Below are positions 36,419 to 48,717 of a DNA stretch of 64,000 nt, piece by piece (the first letter of the stretch is position 1; each line of letters begins with the position of its first letter). The notes below the pieces were generated by a model. The model was not told where the DNA came from and ran no database searches. It saw nothing but the letters and a program-made list of their open reading frames with translations. A program made the position numbers and the translations under genes. Origin of the DNA: Diplolepis rosae (lineage: Eukaryota > Arthropoda > Insecta > Hymenoptera > Diplolepididae); the NCBI GenBank assembly GCA_030998225.1, contig JAPYXD010000680.1, positions 16,988,001 through 17,052,000 of the forward strand, read 5' to 3'.

Positions 36419-36756
36419 CACTGATAGAAATGGTTCGGGAGTTTTAGCCATTCGGTTGCAGGCTGGGAATTTATAATTGTATTTATAAAATAATATGTAT
36501 CTCTGAACAACGCAGGATGTTTAATACAGAAATCAAAATATTGTAAGTGAAACTGGTCGAATCAGAAATATAATATGGGAAGGCTAACAATACATTTTTC
36601 CATAGCAACCAATAATATGGTTGATTCGTTCATATTTATTCAGTTATATTCGGATGGTTAAAATACAAATCTCATATGGCTGTATCTATGCCAGCAATAA
36701 GGTAAGGTTAAATTAATCATAAATATCGTTGTAACAGCCATTCCTTTCTATCAGTG
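36419..36756. mobile_element. MITE family M1, copy 1
   Basis: 338 bp with ends CACTGATAGAAATGG and CCATTCCTTTCTATCAGTG, flanked by TA on both sides (36417-36418 and 36757-36758), the target duplication of Tc1/mariner elements. A second full copy is at 58738-59075 and a partial inverted copy at about 57290-57410. The AT-rich sequence from 35966 to 36418 has no other feature. Confidence 0.88.
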
Positions 36757-36822
36757 TATATTAATTTGAATTTCGCGCCGCGCATGCTTCTTGTAAACAT
36801 GTACCATAGTGTGCCATCATTT

Positions 36823-37392
36823 TTATGTGCCTCCGGCGCGTAAACTCGCTTTTACGCTACAGTTGAGAGTCGCGTAATGTTGTGTATTGCGATACAGAGT
36901 AATTTAATGTAAAATTTGAACTGCGCATGTGCCTATAACTATACAGTTGAGCGTAATCTTCTTATTCTTCTTCGTACAGCGTTGACACCGTACTGACAAA
37001 GCCTTGTACATTTGAACTGCGTATGCGTTTATTACAATACGCTACTACTACACAAGATCAAGAAAATCAAAATGGCCGGAACTAGTCGCGAAATATCAAG
37101 TGCAATGGACGAGAATCATGATGAATGCTAGATTAGGTTCGAGTGTACGCATAAAAACTCGTATACGTACCGAAGTCACATAAAATAGAATATGTGCCAA
37201 TGCACAAAATTCGGGTGATTAAGAGACTCGCTTAAAATGCTCGCAGGACTGATCGCGCCTCGGCTTCGTCTCGGCTTTGTTTCAGCTACGCTTCGGCTAG
37301 GCCTCGACTATGTCTTGGCTTCGATCTCCTGCGAGCATTGTCGCTCGTCGCGTAATAACCCTTATTATGCGCCTAGGCACATAATATACTAT
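36823..37392 (+). mobile_element. Repeat family X, copy C (single unit)
   Basis: TTATGTGCCTCCGGCGCGTA at the left, GCGCCTAGGCACATAATATA at the right. It is collinear with 33793-34345 and, reversed, with 11841-12130. It is not part of a palindrome here, which shows the unit can exist alone. The tail has a tandem run of TCGGCT/CTTCGGCT words. Confidence 0.8.
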
Positions 37393-37419
37393 AACATGCC
37401 GATTCCATAATTTCGCTCC

Positions 37420-38800
37420 GTGTGTCTGACAACGCTGGCTGCACGGCACCAGAAAGTGGTGTCTTTTATGGTGTCTCCAGGAAACCAGGTCGCCAACTGG
37501 AGTATTCAGACCTTACCCCTGTATGCAGGGCTCTGCAAGGGTGGAACCTATACTTTTCCAGTTGATCGTGTGCATAATATGGAGAGAAGTGATTTTAATA
37601 AAAGTATGTGCGAGGAATTGTTCGAAGGGGAGTTGGAAATAACGGTGAAAACCGATTACAGTCACAGGTATGATGCGAGGCAAAAGACTGCCTTCTGCGG
37701 GACGCTTTAGATGCAGATGAAACGTATTTCCAGGATTCAGAAAATGGTCCAAAAAATGAATGAATTTTGCAGGATAACAGAAAACATGTTCCTGCCTATT
37801 AGAGGTGTTGCACGAATTACAGTAACTTCGCCAAAATACCAAATATTACATAGGGTTGGGCCGGATCATTTGAATACCAGCTGGGGTGGGCAGTTAGTAG
37901 GAAGGTGAAACTGCCGTGAACCTAAAGTGTTAAGGCTATCAGACAGCCCCACAACCTGTAGTGAGCAGTACTCCGGACTTACAAAAACTGCCGAGAGAGC
38001 CAACCGTGAAAGCTTCAACAAAGGAAGAGGAGTGGGAGGAGATTCCAACCAGGAAAAATCTCCAGAAGCAAAAGCCTAAACCGGAGGCTAAGAAACCTGA
38101 GTGGCCAAGGCGTGCCCGCCCAGATGCGGTGCTAATAAAGTCCACTGAGGGAGCAAGCTACGCGGCCATATTGAAGGACCTGAAGAACTGGGCGTCGCTG
38201 TCCAGGGAATTGGGGAGACGCACTCTAAAGATCTTCTGGTACAGCTCAAATGTCCCAAGGAGGACAGAGGGCGGCTGGATTCCGCCTTCAAACAGGTTAT
38301 TGGTGCCAATCGGTCTGTCCGACACCCCATCCACAGGATTGAGTTAGATATTGCGGACATAAATTCCAGCATCAATGCCGAGGATGTCAAAGAGGTAGTA
38401 AGAGGCTTCTTCGATCATGGATCGGAGCTAGAACTGAAAATGTGTCTAAAAAAAAGACCCTTTAGAGGTAAGAGAAAGGCTTCTGGAGGAAATTCTAAGA
38501 GAAAATCCTTCTGAAGGAGTCGTGGGCCCTGAAATTACTCAAAGTGACCCACATTAAGATCGGGTGGGTCTCCTGCAGGGTCCAAAGGAAAACGGTAGCG
38601 GACTGGTGCTACCGCTGCCTTGACTTCAGCCACATGGCGGCGGACTGTCGGGTGCCTGATCGAAGTAGGAGTTGCTGAAGGTGCAGCAAAGAAGGGCAAT
38701 TCCGGAGATAATGCATTGCGTGGCTTTTCGGGAGGCTGCGTATGAAGCCAAGTAGGCAGTAAATAAAAATGCCGAATGAATGAATGAAACGGGTAACATG
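37420..38800 (+). pseudogene. Degenerate ORF1 of an R1-like non-LTR retrotransposon
   Basis: The coding trace changes frame several times. From about 37960 it reads PTVKASTKEEEWEEIPTRKN, then RPDAVLIKSTEGASYAAIL; in the next frame KCPKEDRGRLDSAFKQVIG and RIELDIADINSSINAEDVKE; then DPLEVRERLLEEIL; then WCYRCLDFSHMAADCRVPD, a CCHC zinc knuckle. This order (basic linker, conserved central domain, zinc knuckles) is that of ORF1 in R1 and related elements. The stretch 37420-37910 is open in two frames but I do not recognise it; it may be the ORF1 start or another insert. Dead by several frameshifts. Confidence 0.72.
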
Positions 38801-39124
38801 CCAAACGACTACAAGGTTTAAAAAACTGTAACTATACAGAAAAAAGTAGGGGCAAGCAAATGCGGAAACTACCATACTAGTAGTCTAATGACACATGCGT
38901 CTCAAATTCTAACTACACTCGAGATTCCCCCCAACGAGGGTTCCCTTATACGAGTACGTCATCGTTTCCTACAACGACAGGTCATCGTCCCCTCTTCCCC
39001 CACTACTATGGTGTAAAGCGCGTTCGAATTTAAAGCAGTAACGCGCATAACAACAAGTAGGGTATGGAGGGGTTCCCTCTAGCGCTCGTGGCAGAGAACC
39101 CTCCGAACCTCGAGCTTCTCGTTG

Positions 39125-39484
39125 GAGGGAATTTCGAGTGTACAATAATTTATACAAGATTAGAAGAGACAATAGAAAGCTCACTCGACGAAGATCAGTT
39201 CGGTTTTAGAAAGAAAGGGGGACTAGAAAAGCATTACTCTCATTACGATTGATTCAGAGCGGCAGACTACAAGTAGGGAAAACAACTTTTATTGCGTTTG
39301 TCGACATAGAAAAAGCATTCGACAATGTTAGCTGGCCTAAACTCTTCGACATATTAAAGATAGTGGCAGAAATTCAGGGGGACCGGGTAGAAGCAAGCAT
39401 CAGGAAAGAAGAAAGACATGGCTGCTCGTTATCACCACCTCTGTTTAATTTAAATTCAGAGGAAGCCATTAATGAAATTAAATA
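39125..39484 (+). pseudogene. Non-LTR reverse transcriptase fragment
   Basis: Reads RLEETIESSLDEDQFGFRKK, then after a frame change IQSGRLQVGKTTFIAFVDIE and KAFDNVSWPKLFDILK, then GCSLSPPLFNL and EEAINEIK. These are the FGFRK, FVDIEKAFD and GCSLSP motifs of reverse transcriptase; the YADD part is missing. It is a different lineage from the I-type element at the window start. 5' and 3' truncated. Confidence 0.78.
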
Positions 39485-40189
39485 AGGGCACGGCTAGAGG
39501 TTAGTAAATTTGATGCGCGTTTTTTCGCGTTGTTTCTAATCTCGAACTCAATTCCTGTCGAGGGGCCGTTCACTGGAAGAATCAATGATTTTCCATACTT
39601 ATAATCGATTCAGAATCATTTTGGAAATACAAATATTTATTAAGGTTAAGGTCCTTAATCGTGAGAGAAATAGAAATAAATTTAAATTATTAATAAATAA
39701 ATAAATTTATTTTCTACTCAATAACATTGAGTTCTATTCAAAAACTCTTTTGTCAGACCAACAGATTTCGTCAACTAAGCAAACCATTTAGACATTTTTG
39801 AGAACATGCTCGTCTGAAATGCCGGTAAGGTAGGAATCTTGGAATGATCTATGACCTTAAAAGAAAGTATGTTATTATGGTTAAAGACAAGTGTTTCAAA
39901 ATCGAATGGAATAAATGAAGGGACCGTTAAGATGGAAGTTGTTGGGGAAAGAGAAAAAAAGGAAACGAACAGGAGTAAAGAATCATGTATTGAAAACTGG
40001 GAATGAAATATCTTATCGGATCAGGCCAAGTAGCGGCGACCTGCATAATTCGCTCTTAATTTCAAAGCGACACATTCTCATCATAATACGTACTCGCGCT
40101 TGATTTTCTGTAAACATTTCTGTAAATTTCTAATAAATTATATGATTAAAATAAGTTATTTTCTTCCAAATATTTCAAAAAGGGAAAAA
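39485..40189. other. AT-rich sequence, nothing recognised
   Basis: Short reading frames only. No repeat relation to the rest of the window was found. Confidence 0.4.
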
Positions 40190-40670
40190 AATTCGTTGAC
40201 TTTATTTAAGCAAAGAATTTAGTATTTTAACGTTTTTTTCGTATTTCACATTTTTTTGGTTAGAAAATAGAATTTTTGATTTTCAATACTATTTTTTTTT
40301 TTTAATTTAAAAATAAAATATACATCTTACAAAAAAATGGTGTGATTCAAATTTATAGATCCTTTTGTAACTAAAAATTTTGAATCATGACGTTTTTTTT
40401 GTATGTCTCTTGTAGCTTAACTGGAAAATGGAATTTTGATATTAACTTTTTTCAAGTTTTAACATAATGTGACTTTTCTAATTTGGGTTTAATCGAATAA
40501 TGTTATTAGGATAATTGGTAGAAATTTATGAGCACTATCAGACCTATATTGTAGTTTGTGATTTTTTCAAAAACACAAAAAATTCTCCTGTTTTTATAAT
40601 TTTGGTCGGATGTGGTTGGTTAACGAACTTGTATTTACTCTTTGGGCTCCGATAAAGTATGCCAATGCTC
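40190..40670 (-). repeat. Repeat family Z, copy in reverse orientation
   Basis: It is the reverse complement of about 45250-45560: both contain the words for GGACAAGTTCGTTAACCAGC, ATAGTGCTCATAAATCTCTA-like sequence and ACGAGATACGAAAAAACGT. Diverged, with no coding sequence. Confidence 0.68.
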
Positions 40671-40863
40671 AATTCAATCCCATAATTCTATCGAGAGTAA
40701 TCATTCACACGACATATTACTGCAGACAGACACTTTCGCAAAAAACGTTTTTTCTGACTCAGGGTGTCTTAAAACGTAAAAATTTGATGAAAGTTTCACA
40801 AGTCATTCTTCACATAAAACTAATACCTTCTCATTCATGATGAGAATCTAGTGGAATCAATTA

Positions 40864-41167
40864 CACGGAGAAAAATATTTGTCTAAAATTACCAAACTAT
40901 TTGGAAACGCATGATAAATTCTAAAGCGACGTACTTTTTTCTAATAATTCAACATTTATTAAGAAATCACTGATAAAAAATCTTATTTAGATGCTGAAAT
41001 AAATTGAATTATTAGAAAATTTTACCATCTACATGGGAATTTTTATCGATAATTTATCCTATTCTATAGAGACCCTAATAAATGTTGAATTATTGGAAAA
41101 AATTACGCCGCTCTAGAATTTATTATATCTAAAGTTTGATAATTTTAGACAAATATTTTTCTCCGTG
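40864..41167. mobile_element. MITE family M3, copy 1
   Basis: Ends CACGGAGAAAAATATTTGTC and its complement GACAAATATTTTTCTCCGTG, flanked by TA at 40862-40863 and 41168-41169. The interior is also largely palindromic (AATAATTCAACATTTATTAA). A second copy is at 53242-53994 with an insertion. Confidence 0.87.
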
Positions 41168-41169
41168 TA

Positions 41170-42351
41170 GATTGTCGGGCAATGGAACAAAAAAAAATAG
41201 ATAATACAGCTAGTCAACTAATCAACTGGTTAATCTTACTAGTTTTTTTTAGTTCAACCACTCTTTAAACCTGTAATGATGAAAACTCGGTCACGGATTC
41301 AAATTAATAAAAATTCTATCAATTATTTGTCAATTTTTAGTAATTCAATTGGTAGTTATAAACATTATGACAAATAATTAGTAGACAATTTTTCATTGTT
41401 ATTTTGTGTCTGACTTTTTATTAATTAATAAAAATGTCTTCGACGTGTGTGGCGTCAAAATGATTCAAGAAATCTTCGAGATTAAAAATTGTTCGATTTA
41501 TACGCAATCTCCGGGATTTTAATATATACAGAATTCAGGTTTACGGGATTCATACGTTGTCCTCTATATGCACATATTTTTTCTACCAATCCAAATTTTC
41601 TTCTCGAGGTTAAACATTTATTTTATAGTACAAGTATTTATAAAATTGATAAGGGCAGATAATTCGAATCAAATTTACGATGTATAATCTTACGTCTTGG
41701 ACATACTGATTAAGTTGTTAAACATTTAGAATACTCCGCATACAGGTTGAATAATCATACAAACTTCTCGAAAAATAACTGATTTCTGACTTTGTATTAA
41801 AATATTTTTGGTTTCCTAACATATAAGTCCGATTTCTAAATCAGTGAATGGCGAATTAATGCTGGAAAAAACAAATTTTGAAATAAAAGCCAACGGTAAT
41901 CAATTAAGTGTATATTGAAGTGTAACAAGCCTGAAATCCGGTTAACCAAACGATGCCTTACAGCTCAACCGATTGTACCGGAAGTTAGGCGTGTCCAACC
42001 ACCAACTCCGATGAACTGCGAAAAAAGGACTATAGAATCACACGACACAGTGAGATTTGACTGGACTTTCCAACGTATTTTTTATATAAAATTAATATAA
42101 AAATCACACAGTAAAAGCTAACCAGAATTTTCCACTCAAAAAAATGTTACTTGATCAAACTAAACCATTTTGGTTGATGAATTAAGAACTTTGGTTACGT
42201 TGAAAAAAATTTTGCTGCAAAAAACCAATTTTCAGGAAAAAAATTTATTTTATTTGAACAAACTTTTTTTTTTAATAAACAAAAATTTCCAATTCATTGG
42301 AACGAGCAAAAATTTTGGTTTCAACAACGAACTGTTTAGGAATAAGAAAAT
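41170..42351. other. AT-rich sequence, nothing recognised
   Basis: A slightly less AT-rich patch lies at 41920-42060 with a 61-codon frame; I see no domain. No repeat relation was noted. Confidence 0.4.
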
Positions 42352-42898
42352 TTAAGGGCATGTGATATTTAGCAAATTAGTGAATATTATTGATTTTATG
42401 TTTCTACATGTTTGTGTCTAAAATTTATGGAATTTTGTTTTTAAAATTTGGAAAATGGTAAAGGAGATAAAAGGGGAGGTAAATAGACTACTTTTGATTT
42501 GAAAAATAAAAAAAAGTTCAATTTTAGCAAAATCTATCAAAATAAATGTTTATATGATCAAAACCAAAAGTAGTCTATCTACGTCCGATTTTACCTTCTC
42601 TATCATTTCCCAAATTTTGAAAACAAAATTTTATGTATTTTGGGAGTAAACATGTATACCCAGAAAACAGTTTCTTTGAATTAAAGAAAGTTTTATTAAT
42701 TCAAAAAAAATTTCTTTAATGTAAACAAATCCATTTCTTTGGATCAAAGAAATTTTTTTTTGAATTAACAACACTATCTACAATTTAAAGAAAGTTTTTC
42801 TTTGATCGTATACCAAAGAAACTGTTTTCTCAGTGTAGAAACTGAACAAAGTCATTAACATTAACTTAGTATGTTTCTCAAGTATAACATGTTCTTAA
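42352..42898. mobile_element. TTAA-flanked MITE, family F1, copy 2, interrupted
   Basis: Starts TTAAGGGCATGTGATATTTA and ends near ...ACATGTTCTTAA at 42898. The M2 element at 42657-42835 is inserted in it. The flanks of that insert rejoin to match the uninterrupted copy at 46651-46932 (GTGTAGAAACTG). Confidence 0.8.
42657..42835. mobile_element. MITE family M2 (TTTCTTTGA-rich), copy in F1
   Basis: Ends TACCCAGAAAACAGTTTC and GAAACTGTTTTCTCAGTG are imperfect inverted repeats, flanked by TA at 42655-42656 and 42836-42837. The interior is made of alternating TTTCTTTGA and TCAAAGAAA units. Many relatives lie to the right. Confidence 0.85.
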
Positions 42899-42929
42899 TA
42901 AAAACATTAGGAAAATGTACCAAAGTTCA

Positions 42930-43130
42930 CAGAGAAAAGTAGATGTTTAACTATGGGACAGCCATCTTATATATTTAGTTGTAATATCTGGATATTCAGC
43001 TGTAATGTCTAAGATGTTAAAATATCCAGAGATTAACATCTTGGATATTACAGTTGAACATCTAGATAATACAATTGAACATATAAGATGGCTGTCCCAT
43101 AGTTGAACATCCATTTTTCTCGTGTTGTTT
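42930..43130. repeat. Inverted-repeat element
   Basis: ATGGGACAGCCATCTTATAT at left, ATATAAGATGGCTGTCCCAT at right, with arms of about 90 bp including AGAGAAAAGTAGATG and its complement. Probably a separate MITE family (one copy seen). Confidence 0.75.
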
Positions 43131-43201
43131 TTAGAAAATATATCGACATTGATGTGTCAATAACTTGTTTGTTACTCATTAAGTATCAAAGAATATACAT
43201 A

Positions 43202-43421
43202 TACCCAGAAAAGAGTTTCTTTGAATCAAAAAAACATTTCTTTGATATACGGTCAAAGAAAAAATATCTTTGAATTAATGAAAGTTTTGTTGATTCAAAA
43301 AAATGTTCTTTAATGTAAACAAATCTATTTCTTTGAATCAAAGAAAATTTGTTTGAATTAACAAAACTTTCTTTAATTCAAATAAATGTTTCTTTGATTC
43401 AAAGAAACTGTTTTCTCAGTG
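43202..43421. mobile_element. MITE family M2, copy
   Basis: TACCCAGAAAAGAGTTTCTT to AAGAAACTGTTTTCTCAGTG, flanked by TA at 43200-43201 and 43422-43423. Same TTTCTTTGA/TCAAAGAAA interior as the copy at 42657. Confidence 0.82.
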
Positions 43422-43878
43422 TAAAAAATGTTGTTCTTTTCAAGAAATGACCTTGAAGTAGATTCGAAGACTGAACCAATCAAGACCAAATGAGAAACTG
43501 AAAGCAATTCGAATTGGAGAACCTGAATAAGTATAAGAACGTAGGAATGCGTTACAAATGATCACAGTATCAACAAATCGTTTTCCATATAAGAGAGAAA
43601 GCAAATCTAAGGATGGTATGGATATGCAAAACTGGTTTTCAGTCAATCGGATTCTTCTAGTACTCTAGCGACCAGTTGGGGACCTCTATTTCTTATGACG
43701 AGGTTGTATACATTTTTATCTGTGTGCACATATCTGTTGAAGGGAATGCTCGGGGTGCATGTAACCACAAGATGCGTATAGTATATATATATATGAACGA
43801 ACTTGCACGCTGAGGTACATCAGGCGTTGAATGTAACATAATAAAGAAAAACGTCATCGATACTTATTCATTATAAAG
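43422..43878. other. Mixed-composition sequence, no gene seen
   Basis: Contains a run of TATATATATATATG near 43780. No feature beyond this. Confidence 0.4.
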
Positions 43879-44703
43879 GGCATTCCCTAAATTTGAATCA
43901 GTGAGACTGCACTGATGAAATTGCTGAAAATGAATTGCTCCTTCATTTTATTGAAAATTTCGCTGAAAAACAGTGAAATTGTCACTAAAGTTGACCAGTA
44001 AAATTCAATTAGTAAAACAGTTTAACTGATCAACGTCAGTGATAATTACACTCTTTTTAGTGAAATACTATTGATTGAAGTAGAATGGCAAAATTTATCC
44101 GAATGTATCCTTCGGTATACATATATATGTCGATTTATTTATATCTCTTATCGCACCTATAATAAAAATCTGTCCTTTTTAATCTCAATATTTCTATCCT
44201 CTATGTATTTAATTTATACACGACTGTCTTTTTGCATGCTTCATCTATCCGCGTTAAAAATTTCCTGTCCTCGACGTATCTGGGTCAATTTTTCCCTATC
44301 CGCACCTACGAATATCAACGCCTATCCTTTTATACAGTGAAAAACCGCTGTTTCGAATGTTATAAGTCTTTCACATAGGAATCAGTGGAATTTACCTGAT
44401 TCCACCAGGAAAACTCACTGGTTAATCAGAAAAATATACTGGTCAACAGTGAAAAACCACTGTTTCGAATGTTATAAGTCTTCCACATAGAATCAGTGAA
44501 ATTTAACTGATATCATTTGGGAAACCTACTGGTTAACCAACGAATATCACTGCTGACCAGTATATTTCACTGATTAACTAGTGAGTTTCTTTGGTGGAAT
44601 CAAGTAAATTCCACTGATTCCTATGTGGAAGACTTATAACATTCGAAACAGCGGTTTTTCACTGTGAATCAGTGAGTTTTTACTGTTTCGGATTTAGGGA
44701 GTA
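43879..44703. mobile_element. Composite element with TCACTG/CAGTGA palindromes (related to M4)
   Basis: Outer ends are ATTCCCTAAATTTGAATCAG and the complementary ATTTAGGGAGT. Inside, 44335-44695 holds a palindrome with arms of about 120 bp (AACCGCTGTTTCGAATGTTA against TAACATTCGAAACAGCGGTT), in which the first arm is partly duplicated at 44450-44510. Short words ACTGATT and AATCAGT are spread throughout. Confidence 0.7.
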
Positions 44704-45200
44704 TTTCTCTATCTGGGACTATCATTTGTCTAATTAACTAAATCCTTTCATTTCTCTTTTAAAATCTACCACTGTGATTATTTGTTTTATCCATATCTGT
44801 CCTTCGTTTAATCATTCCAATGATTGTTTTTTCTTGAAATATACTACTGCATCTATCCTTTTTAATCCCTATTGTTCTACTCAGTACATCATTTATCTTT
44901 TTTAATCTCTATATTCCTTATAATTTTTATGGATAGACGAAGAATAAATTTGAATGAAAAGATAAGAATTGAAAAAGGTAATTGCGATATTATAATGATA
45001 AAAAGTAATAGAAAGATAAGAATTAAGTACTTTTTGAAATATTCCTATACTGTCAGAAATGTTAGGAAATTTACAAATTTTTACATTCTCATCATGGATG
45101 AGAAGGTATTGGTTTTATGTGAAAAATGACTTTCGAAATTTTCATCAAATCTTTACGTTTTGAGACCCCCTGAGTCCGAAAAAATGGTTTTTACGAAAGT
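44704..45200. other. AT-rich sequence
   Basis: No gene or repeat element was recognised; a few TTTTTAATC-type words repeat loosely. Confidence 0.4.
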
Positions 45201-45202
45201 GT

Positions 45203-45222
45203 CTGTCTGTCTGTCTGTCTCT
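45203..45222. repeat. (TGTC)n microsatellite
   Basis: Five consecutive TGTC/GTCT units. Confidence 0.9.
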
Positions 45223-45229
45223 AGTAGGT

Positions 45230-46460
45230 CGTGTGCGGCATAACTCTCGATAGAATTATCAGATTGAATTGAGCTTTGGTACACTTTATCGGAGCCGAAA
45301 AAGTAAGGACAAGTTCGTTAACCAGCCACATTCAATCAAAATTGAGGGATGGAACACTACTTTTGTGTTTTTGAAAATAATTTTTTGAAAAAATCAAAAA
45401 TTCCAATCCTGGTTTTTGATAGTGCTCATAAATCTCTAAAAATTATCCTGATAACATTTTTTGATTAAATCAAAATTAGAAATGTTACAGCATATTCAAA
45501 TTCGAAAAAAGTCAATATCAAAATTCCATTTTCCAGTTAAATTATACGAGATACGAAAAAACGTAATGATACAATATTATTTCCTACATAAAGACCTACA
45601 AATTTGAATTGTAACATTTTTTCATAAGATGCATAGTTTTCTTTGTAATTAAAAAAAAAACTATTGAAAAAACAAAATTCAATTTTTTAACAATAATATG
45701 TAAAATACGAAAAAAACGTAAGAATACAAAGTTGTTCGTTTCAAAAAGATCTACAAATTTTGTCTGACGCAGTTTCTGATAAAACATATATTTTTCGTTT
45801 CAATTCCAAAAAATACGTTTAAAATTCAAAAATTCCATTTTTTAGACAAAATATGTGAGATACAAAAAAAACGTTTAAATGGAAAATTGTTTGCCTAAAT
45901 GAGGTTTACAAATTCTCATTAAAACATTTCGGGACAGGATGTATATTTTAATTTTTTGATTTTTAATATTGAAATAATTCGATTTTTTTCACCAAAATAT
46001 GTGAAATACGAAATAAGCGTTGTTCTGCAAAATCGTTTCCTTAAATAAAGTCTACGATTGTTTTTTCTTTTTGAGAGATTTGGAAGAAAATAAATTAATT
46101 TAATCGTGTAATTTACTAAAAAGTTACTGAAATGTATACAGAAAATCGAGCGCGAAGCGCGAGCGTCATGATGAGAATGTGTTCCTTAAGGCCGATAGAG
46201 CCTTAAGTAAATTGAATTTCCTGTTTCACTTAAATTCAAAAAGAAATAGAGTGACTTTGAGAAAATGTGTAATTCACATCATCTGTAATATTATTATAAA
46301 ATTGGTTTGAGCTACAGTATCAAATTATAATAAATAAACTTGAATGTATGTGGAGAGCACAAGACCGAGCGCGCAGCGCGACGATCGAATCGCGCGCCCT
46401 AGGCTCGCTCAAACTTGCGAGCGAAGCGCGCGACGAGAATGTGCCCGCGAAGCGGGCAGA
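45230..46460 (+). repeat. Repeat family Z, longest copy, with internal tandem array
   Basis: Starts near ACTCTCGATAGAATTATCAG and contains GGACAAGTTCGTTAACCAGC. From about 45545 to 46060 four diverged units of about 150-160 bp follow each other, each with a GATACGAAAAAAACG-like word (about 45549, 45710, 45855, 46008) and a TCTACAAATT word. The end has several GCGCGAAGCGCGAGC-type palindromic words (46146, 46370, 46425). No coding sequence. Confidence 0.7.
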
Positions 46461-46547
46461 TTTTTTATGTTACAGAGCTATCGTAAAATTTGACGATATT
46501 TATGATGTTTTTAAGTAAAGGTATCATAAAATTGCGAAAAATATACT

Positions 46548-47032
46548 GAATTACTACTGAAAGTAAGATAAAAAAAGGTAGAATTTTTAGATAGAAAATG
46601 ACAGAGCTTTTCTATGGACTGGAGTTTTATTTAGTTACAGTTTCCTAAAATTAAGGGCATGTGATATTTGAGAAAAGTAGCAAGTTTATCTGAATAATTT
46701 GGTCCAGTTTCTACATGTTTGTGTCTAAAGTGCATAAGATTTTGTTTTTATCGGACATTTTTTTTTTGGTTGTCTAAACCAAAAGTAATCTATTTTCGTC
46801 CGTTTTTATCTTCTCGAACATTTCTCAAATTATGGAAACAACGTTATATGTTTTTTGGACACAAATGTGTAGAAACTGGACCAAATTATTCATATAAACT
46901 TACTACTTTTCTCAAGTATTACATACCCTTAATTTTACGAAACTGTAGCTCCAGTCCATAGAAAATCTTTGTCATTTTCTATCCAAAAATTCTACCTTTT
47001 TTATCTTCTTACTTTCAGTAGTAATGTAATTA
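46548..47032. mobile_element. Outer palindromic element carrying an F1 element
   Basis: Arms 46548-46650 and 46934-47032 are complementary (TTACTACTGAAAGTAAGATA against TATCTTCTTACTTTCAGTAG). The F1 element at 46651-46932 fills the middle, so either it landed exactly at the centre or the family has longer arms in this copy. Confidence 0.65.
46651..46932. mobile_element. TTAA-flanked MITE, family F1, copy 3 (uninterrupted)
   Basis: TTAAGGGCATGTGATATTTG at the left, complementary end closing on TTAA at 46929-46932. Arms about 110 bp, including TTTCTACATGTTTGTGTCTA and its complement. Confidence 0.85.
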
Positions 47033-48717
47033 GATTGAACCAATGGTGTATTTTATGAATATGCTCTTGTGACATATACTGAATTAATAGTGAAATTCAC
47101 TGACAATACGGGAAAAATAAATACTGACAAATTATTTCTCGTGAGTTTCATTACAAACTTGTAACTCAATAAGCTTTTATTACCAACAAAACATAGTAAA
47201 TAAACTGAAGAACTTTTTCGGAATTTTGAATTCGAATCAAAGAGAAATCTGTCACTAAATTAATTTATTAAAAACTTTCAGTAATTTTTTTGCATACTAA
47301 TTTAAATTTTCTCTGATGCTTTGTTTCATCTATTTGATTATTAGTTTGCTAATGATCTCACATAGAATTATTGGTCACACGGCCATATTGATCCGTCTAT
47401 CTAACCAGCTTAATTAATTCTTCAAGTATATTGCTGTGTAAAAACTATTAAGGATTGTAAAAAAATCGTAAAACCTTTCTAAACACTTTGGAACATTCAT
47501 AAATGTCATAATCATAACTCTGCAATAAAAATTATTAGCTGACAATATAACTCACTTAAAAACAATTACAATTCATTCTAATTTGTGAATATTAAATGAC
47601 ATTTATTGATAGCTACTGAATTTCTATTTATATGTTACTAATTTTCTAGCAGGAAAAGTTAGTCTATAAAGTTTCTTTAAACAGAAATATTATTTTAGTA
47701 ACTTTTTTCTTTATTAAGAAATCAGTATAATGACCGAAATTTTAGTAAATGGTCACTGATTTTCAATCAAATTTTGTCGTGAAGATAAGTTGATATGCTG
47801 AAAAATTTTCATATGACATGAAACTGTAAACAACAAAAATTCATTATTACTTCAAATTAATTACAATATGGAATAGGCAGATTTTTTATTTCCAATTTTT
47901 AAAATTTAATAGCTTTAAATTTGATTAGCCGTAGGTTTCAAACATTTCAGATTTATACGTCAAAAACTTAAAAACAATGTGATATATTCATAAACTAAAA
48001 AATTGGAATATCTTTTGAATGCTAGAAAACATTATCTTTAAATTTTTGCTGAAATAATAAAGGAACTTTTTCCCAAGATTAACCTTGATTCCACATTTCA
48101 ACGTTTTGAAACTAAGAAATATTAGGTTCGAATTCAGCTTTCAAGGTCTTCAACCTAAAAAAATCTTGCATTTTAAAAATTCTCATATTAATCACCTTCA
48201 AATATTAAAGATTAATTGAAAAGTTAAAAAAGATATAATCCTTGTTGAATTATACGAGAATTTTGATACAAAGTTATTTTTTGGAAAGAATAACGAAAAA
48301 GGATACGAACAAAGTTTATATTTGCACTCAAATCTGGATTCGATCAGAACTGTTCTTTTATGTTTGCTCGTTTTAACAAAATATATTTAACGTGTGTACC
48401 AACAGTTAGTCGGATATCTGCTTCGATAGGTTTCACGGATGGCCTACTCGGAATACGTGAAAATCCCCAAGGGAGGCTCTTTTATACACAAAAACACTAG
48501 TCCGTGGTGCGGAAATAATTATTGTTATAAGATACATTTAAGTTTGAAATCCGCTTCTTAATGATTGATAATATTACCAAATTTAATTGATATTTTTATA
48601 CAATTTTTCTATATCCATTGTTTAAAGTATTAATTCATGTTAGTATTTTTCAATTGAAACCAATTTATACATTTTATTAATCTAAAAAAGTACATTACTT
48701 GGGCATATTTATCGTTA
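47033..48717. other. AT-rich sequence, nothing recognised
   Basis: A patch of mixed composition at 48380-48520 (GTTAGTCGGATATCTGCTTC...) is the only part that looks non-random; no frame or structure explains it. Confidence 0.4.

Noticed and set aside
37420..37710. A host gene of 96 codons
   Set aside because: It sits directly before a decayed R1-like ORF1 and next to a family X element; more likely part of a mobile remnant.
45203..46460. CRISPR-like array of 150-bp units
   Set aside because: The units are long, diverged and directly adjacent, with no short identical repeat or unique spacers; this is a eukaryotic tandem repeat.
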